From NCBI GenBank assembly GCA_034409055.1, contig DAOUMU010000343.1, positions 1 through 7,317 on the forward strand: DNA of 7,317 nucleotides. Direction: 5' to 3'. The position numbers and the translations under genes were made by a program. The stretch comes from DAOUMU01 sp034409055. Lineage in GTDB: Bacteria; Chloroflexota; Anaerolineae; 4572-78; J111. Under the pieces are notes generated by a model, which ran no database searches, was not told where the DNA came from, and saw only the letters and a program-made list of their open reading frames with translations. Below are positions 4,541-7,317 of this stretch, in pieces; the stretch's first letter is position 1; the number at the start of each line of letters is the position of its first letter.

Positions 4541-5531
4541 ATGACTTATTTACCTGCCGATACCCGTTATGATACGATGCGTTACAATCGCTGCGGCCGC
4601 AGTGGGCTGGATTTACCGGCTATTTCGCTGGGGTTGTGGTACAACTTTGGTGGGGTCGACTCACTAGAGAATGGACGAGCCATACTCCGTCGCGCTTTCG
4701 ATTTGGGGATCACCCATTTTGACCTGGCTAACAACTACGGCCCCCCACCCGGCTCAGCCGAAGATACCTTTGGCCAAATCCTGAAACAAGATTTGGCCCC
4801 GTACCGGGACGAGTTAATTATCTCCAATAAAGCCGGCTACCTGATGTGGCCCGGCCCCTATGGCGAATGGGGCTCTCGTAAGTACCTGGTAGCCAGTTGC
4901 GATCAAAGTCTGAAACGAACAGGACTGGATTACTTTGATATCCTACAGCCATCGTCCTGACCCTAACACACCTCTGGAAGAAACAATGGGTGCCCTTGAT
5001 TTCATCGTTCGCAGTGGCCGGGCGTTGTATGCCGGTATCTCTACCTATGACCCCGAACAGACCCGCCAGGCCGCTAAGATTCTGCGCGACCTGGGGACCC
5101 CCTGCCTCATTCACCAGCCCAGATACAACATGTTTGACCGCTGGATTGAAGACGGGCTCCTTGATGTGCTGTCCGAGGAAGGCATCGGCTGTATCTGTTT
5201 TTCACCATTGGACCAGGGCATTTTGACTGATAAATACCTTAAGGACATTCCGGGAGACTCTCGAGCCACCAAGTTGAAAGGTCAATTCCATTGGGGCGAC
5301 GAAGTGACCGAAGAGAGAGTGGCTAAAGTGAGAAAGCTGAATGAGCTGGCCAAAGCTCGCGGTCAAACAATGGCCCAAATGGCCATTGCCTGGGTGTTGC
5401 GACATCCCCAGATGACATCCGCACTGGTTGGAGCCAGCCGCGTCAGCCAGATTGAGGATAGTGTGGCTGCTCTGAACAATCTTGAGTTTACCGATGAGGA
5501 ATTGAAAACCATCGACGAAATTCTGGCTTAA
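4541..5531 (+). pseudogene. yghZ: Aldo/keto reductase, YghZ (L-glyceraldehyde-3-phosphate reductase) type, frameshifted
   Basis: The two reading frames together encode an NADPH-dependent aldo/keto reductase of about 330 residues (E. coli YghZ/Gpr is about 346). The first frame (4541-4960) has LPAISLGLWYNFGG, HFDLANNYGPPPGSAE with catalytic D61 and Y66, ISNKAGY with K97, and SLKRTGLDYFDI. The second continues from about 4944 with YSHRPDPNTPLEET, holding the catalytic His, and runs to the stop at 5531 with the cofactor-binding LVGASR motif. Family members read DIFYSHR; here GATATC is followed by a single C and then TACAGC, so two bases of one codon are missing near 4942. As written, the first frame ends after 139 residues and lacks the His. 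The rest is undecayed, so this is a recent mutation or a sequencing error. The ATG at 4541 has an ideal SD (CAGGAGG), better than the in-frame ATG at 4511. The normal substrate class is small aldehydes such as L-glyceraldehyde 3-phosphate or methylglyoxal. Confidence 0.92.
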
Positions 5532-5558
5532 CTCTCCTTATTCTGATGCCTCGATCCT

Positions 5559-7169
5559 TTACCACCCCAGAATACTGCTTCGCTGACCACTCTCCTGAAT
5601 CCGGCCTTGTGCCAGTTTCAGGACATGGGTAATCGCTTTGGGCATTTCGTCGAAATGGTGGGTAACGTAGATCAGATTCACAGGCGTTTGTAGACAAAGC
5701 CGGTCCAAGAGGCCAATGATGCGCGTTCGATGGCTGAAATCCAGGCCCTGGCACGGTTCGTCAAGAATAAGCAGAGCCGGATTTTTTACCAGGGCGCGGG
5801 CCAAAAACACCAGCCGTTGTTCCCCGGCCGAAACAGTGCCTAAAGGACGGTCCGCCAGGTCCGAGATGCCCAGTGAACTCAGCCAATGTTTGGCCACACC
5901 GGCCTGTTTGGCCGAGCATGTTTGATACAACCCGACTGAATCAAAAAAACCGGAGCAGACAACATTGTGACACGTGGTTTGTCCATGATAGTAGACCTGT
6001 AGCTCGGGCGATACCCAGCCTATTTTCCGTTTTATATCCCAGATGCTTTCGCCCGAGCCCCGTCTTCGGCCGAAGAGGGTTATCTCATTGGCGTACGACT
6101 GGGGGTTATCGGCCAGGACTAAACTCAATAGCGTTGTTTTGCCGGCCCCATTTGGACCCAGCACAGCCCAATTCTCTCCTTGTCTCATGGTCCAGTTTAT
6201 ACCGTGCAAGATGTAAGTCCCATCGTATGAAACAGAGGTGTCTTTCATATCGATCAGGATTGGATGCCTGGCCACCGACTCTTGGGGAGCAACGGGGAAC
6301 CGGAGGGGAGGGGGACTGGTGACGCTTGCTGGGGAGGCGAAAGACTCTCCAGCCGTCTCTGGGGGCAGGATCTTGTTCTTTCGCCCTTGATCAACCACTC
6401 GGTTGCCGGCCACACGCAGGACATGGGTAATACCTGGCGGTATCTCCTCTGGCCTGGAAGTAACAAGTAATATCCGGGGAGTGTCTGCGGTCAGCAAATC
6501 CTCGATGGCCTTCTGCAAAGCATCGCGGGCGGCATAATCCAGACCAGCGAACGGGTCATCGAGGATCAAAAGTTTGGGAGACTGCATCAGGGCGCGGGCA
6601 ATAAGCACCTTCCGCGCCTCCCCATTAGACAAATGGAGTATTTTACGGCCAAGGAGATATTCGATGCCCAGTAGATCGACCGCTTTTTGCCGTCTTCCCC
6701 TGTAAACCGCTTCGCTGACTTTCAGTGGGCTAACGTCGTAAGCCGAAATACGTTCAATGCTTTTCCCGGTCAATAGATCAGACACTGTGGGCGAATCTTC
6801 TCCCTCAATGCTTTGCCAACGGGCCTGGTGATACCCACCTTGTTGCTGCATCAGGCTGCTATGGGCCTCAGGAGAAACCCTGACAATTTCACCCCGGTTG
6901 AAAAAAGGCCGCGCTCGATAATTGTTGTCGCCGTCCCTATCAAAGAAATACAGAATCCGCCCGCCAACGATAGCCACCTTGCGGAAGATGGCATTGGCCA
7001 GGGTGGACTTGCCAGAGCCATTCGGCCCGATGATGATCCAATGCTGATCGGATTTTATCTGCCAATTCGTATGCTCAAACAGCAATTTGCCGTCGATTCG
7101 CAGAGTGACGTTATCTAGCGTTATTAAGGGGGCTTCATTGGGTGTATGCTTTGTGTGTTGATGTTTCAT
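5559..7169 (-). CDS. modF: Tandem ABC ATPase of the ModF/PhrA type
   Basis: This soluble protein of 536 residues has two ABC nucleotide-binding domains and no membrane segment; E. coli ModF is about 490. Domain 1 (about 14-262): Walker A GPNGSGKST 48-56, signature LSNGE 180-184, Walker B LLILDDP 200-206. Domain 2 (about 303-530): Walker A GPNGAGKTT 338-346, signature VSAGE 446-450, Walker B LLILDEP 466-472, H-loop HH 504-505. The segment LFGRRRGSGESIWDIKRKIG (365-384) is characteristic of ModF. Domain 1 has Asp where the catalytic Glu should be, and SRP in place of the H-loop His, so domain 2 is probably the main ATPase. A Pro/Ser-rich linker (about 265-302) joins them. ModF lies beside molybdate transport genes in E. 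coli, but its role is unclear, and no molybdate genes appear here. The SD is weak (TTGGA). The gene is convergent with the reductase, with 27 nt between stop codons. Confidence 0.9.
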   Translation of the reverse strand: MKHQHTKHTPNEAPLITLDNVTLRIDGKLLFEHTNWQIKSDQHWIIIGPNGSGKSTLANAIFRKVAIVGGRILYFFDRDGDNNYRARPFFNRGEIVRVSPEAHSSLMQQQGGYHQARWQSIEGEDSPTVSDLLTGKSIERISAYDVSPLKVSEAVYRGRRQKAVDLLGIEYLLGRKILHLSNGEARKVLIARALMQSPKLLILDDPFAGLDYAARDALQKAIEDLLTADTPRILLVTSRPEEIPPGITHVLRVAGNRVVDQGRKNKILPPETAGESFASPASVTSPPPLRFPVAPQESVARHPILIDMKDTSVSYDGTYILHGINWTMRQGENWAVLGPNGAGKTTLLSLVLADNPQSYANEITLFGRRRGSGESIWDIKRKIGWVSPELQVYYHGQTTCHNVVCSGFFDSVGLYQTCSAKQAGVAKHWLSSLGISDLADRPLGTVSAGEQRLVFLARALVKNPALLILDEPCQGLDFSHRTRIIGLLDRLCLQTPVNLIYVTHHFDEMPKAITHVLKLAQGRIQESGQRSSILGW

Positions 7170-7226
7170 TGTTCCAACTATTCACTGATGGTAACCGTTC
7201 AGGTGGCACGGCTAAATCAAGCAAAT

Positions 7227-7259
7227 TTCTAACACATCTCTAACACTATGTTAACAGTT
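7227..7259 (+). promoter_or_regulatory. Box C: triple 11-bp direct repeat upstream of the rightward gene
   Basis: The plus strand reads TTCTAAC, CTCTAAC and TGTTAAC at exact 11-bp steps (from 7227, 7238 and 7249). The consensus and phasing are those of boxes A and B. A TATGAT hexamer at 7267 starts 18 bp after the start of the third repeat, so the site faces rightward. It also lies upstream of the divergent ModF-like gene and could affect both. Confidence 0.62.
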
Positions 7260-7266
7260 AGTCTGC

Positions 7267-7272
7267 TATGAT
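7267..7272 (+). promoter_or_regulatory. -10 element of the rightward promoter
   Basis: TATGAT matches TATAAT at 5 of 6 positions. The -35 position (around 7244-7249) has no consensus and is occupied by repeats of box C, the layout of an activator-dependent promoter. Transcription would start near 7279. Confidence 0.52.
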
Positions 7273-7299
7273 AACGGCATGACCGAGTCAAAGGAAGTA

Positions 7300-7317
7300 A
7301 TGTCCAACACAACTATC
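7300..7317 (+). CDS. 5' end of a rightward gene (partial, unidentified)
   Basis: An ATG at 7300 preceded by AAAGGA (7290-7295, 4-nt gap) opens a frame (MSNTTI) that continues past the window end. An in-frame ATG at 7279 (MTESKEV before the inner Met) coincides with the predicted transcription start and could be used leaderlessly. Too few codons are present to identify the product. The box C promoter immediately upstream supports a real gene. Confidence 0.42.

Noticed and set aside
4935..4960. Programmed ribosomal frameshift in the reductase
   Set aside because: No slippery heptamer or stimulatory structure is seen, and a +1 shift would still lack a conserved residue of DIFYSHR; a 2-nt deletion explains the sequence better.
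5539..5574. Inverted repeat TATTCTG/CAGAATA between the convergent genes as a bidirectional terminator
   Set aside because: It has a 22-nt loop, an AT-rich stem and no T-run; it also overlaps the end of the ATPase gene. Too weak to call.
5873..6322. 149-codon plus-strand open frame opposite the ModF-like gene
   Set aside because: It is a shadow frame of the strongly conserved ABC ATPase, with no SD or motif.

Overview
The window looks like a chromosomal segment from a free-living bacterium. My best guess is Chloroflexota (Anaerolineae-like), because it has a soluble GAF-GAF histidine kinase beside KdpE/PhoB-type regulators and ordinary Shine-Dalgarno (SD) and sigma70-like signals. This is inference from gene style and is not proven. 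No tRNA, rRNA, CRISPR array, insertion sequence or phage gene was seen.

Layout. (1) 1-274, minus: start of a membrane protein that resembles the N-terminus of a polyprenyl-phosphate sugar-1-phosphate transferase (exopolysaccharide initiation), cut by the window edge. (2) 536-1243, minus: an OmpR/PhoB-family response regulator (RR1) with its own terminator at 449-471. (3) 1597-4008, minus: an operon of a soluble GAF-GAF-HisKA-HATPase histidine kinase followed 6 nt later by a second OmpR/PhoB-family regulator (RR2), with a terminator-like hairpin at 1403-1433. (4) 4009-4540: a 530-bp AT-rich control region. (5) 4541-5531, plus: an aldo/keto reductase of the YghZ type, broken by a 2-nt deletion between its catalytic Lys and His. 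(6) 5559-7169, minus: a double-ABC ATPase of the ModF/PhrA type, convergent with the reductase. (7) 7170-7317: a promoter region and the first codons of a rightward gene that leaves the window.

The most interesting signal is regulatory. Five intergenic sites carry 11-bp-phased direct repeats of a TTC(T/A)AAC-like heptamer, the geometry bound head-to-tail by OmpR/PhoB-family regulators. Three contain three repeats (388-420, 1343-1375, 7227-7259) and two contain two perfect repeats (4333-4350, 4470-4487). In every case the repeat strand is the coding strand of the next gene, and a -10-like hexamer begins 17-18 bp after the start of a repeat, as in PhoB-activated promoters. The genes so placed are the sugar transferase, RR1, the kinase-RR2 operon (two sites) and the rightward gene at the end.

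I infer a small autoregulated network: one cytoplasmic kinase and two paralogous regulators with near-identical recognition helices, controlling themselves, exopolysaccharide initiation and at least one further gene. The aldo/keto reductase has its own strong sigma70-like promoter lying between the two-repeat sites.
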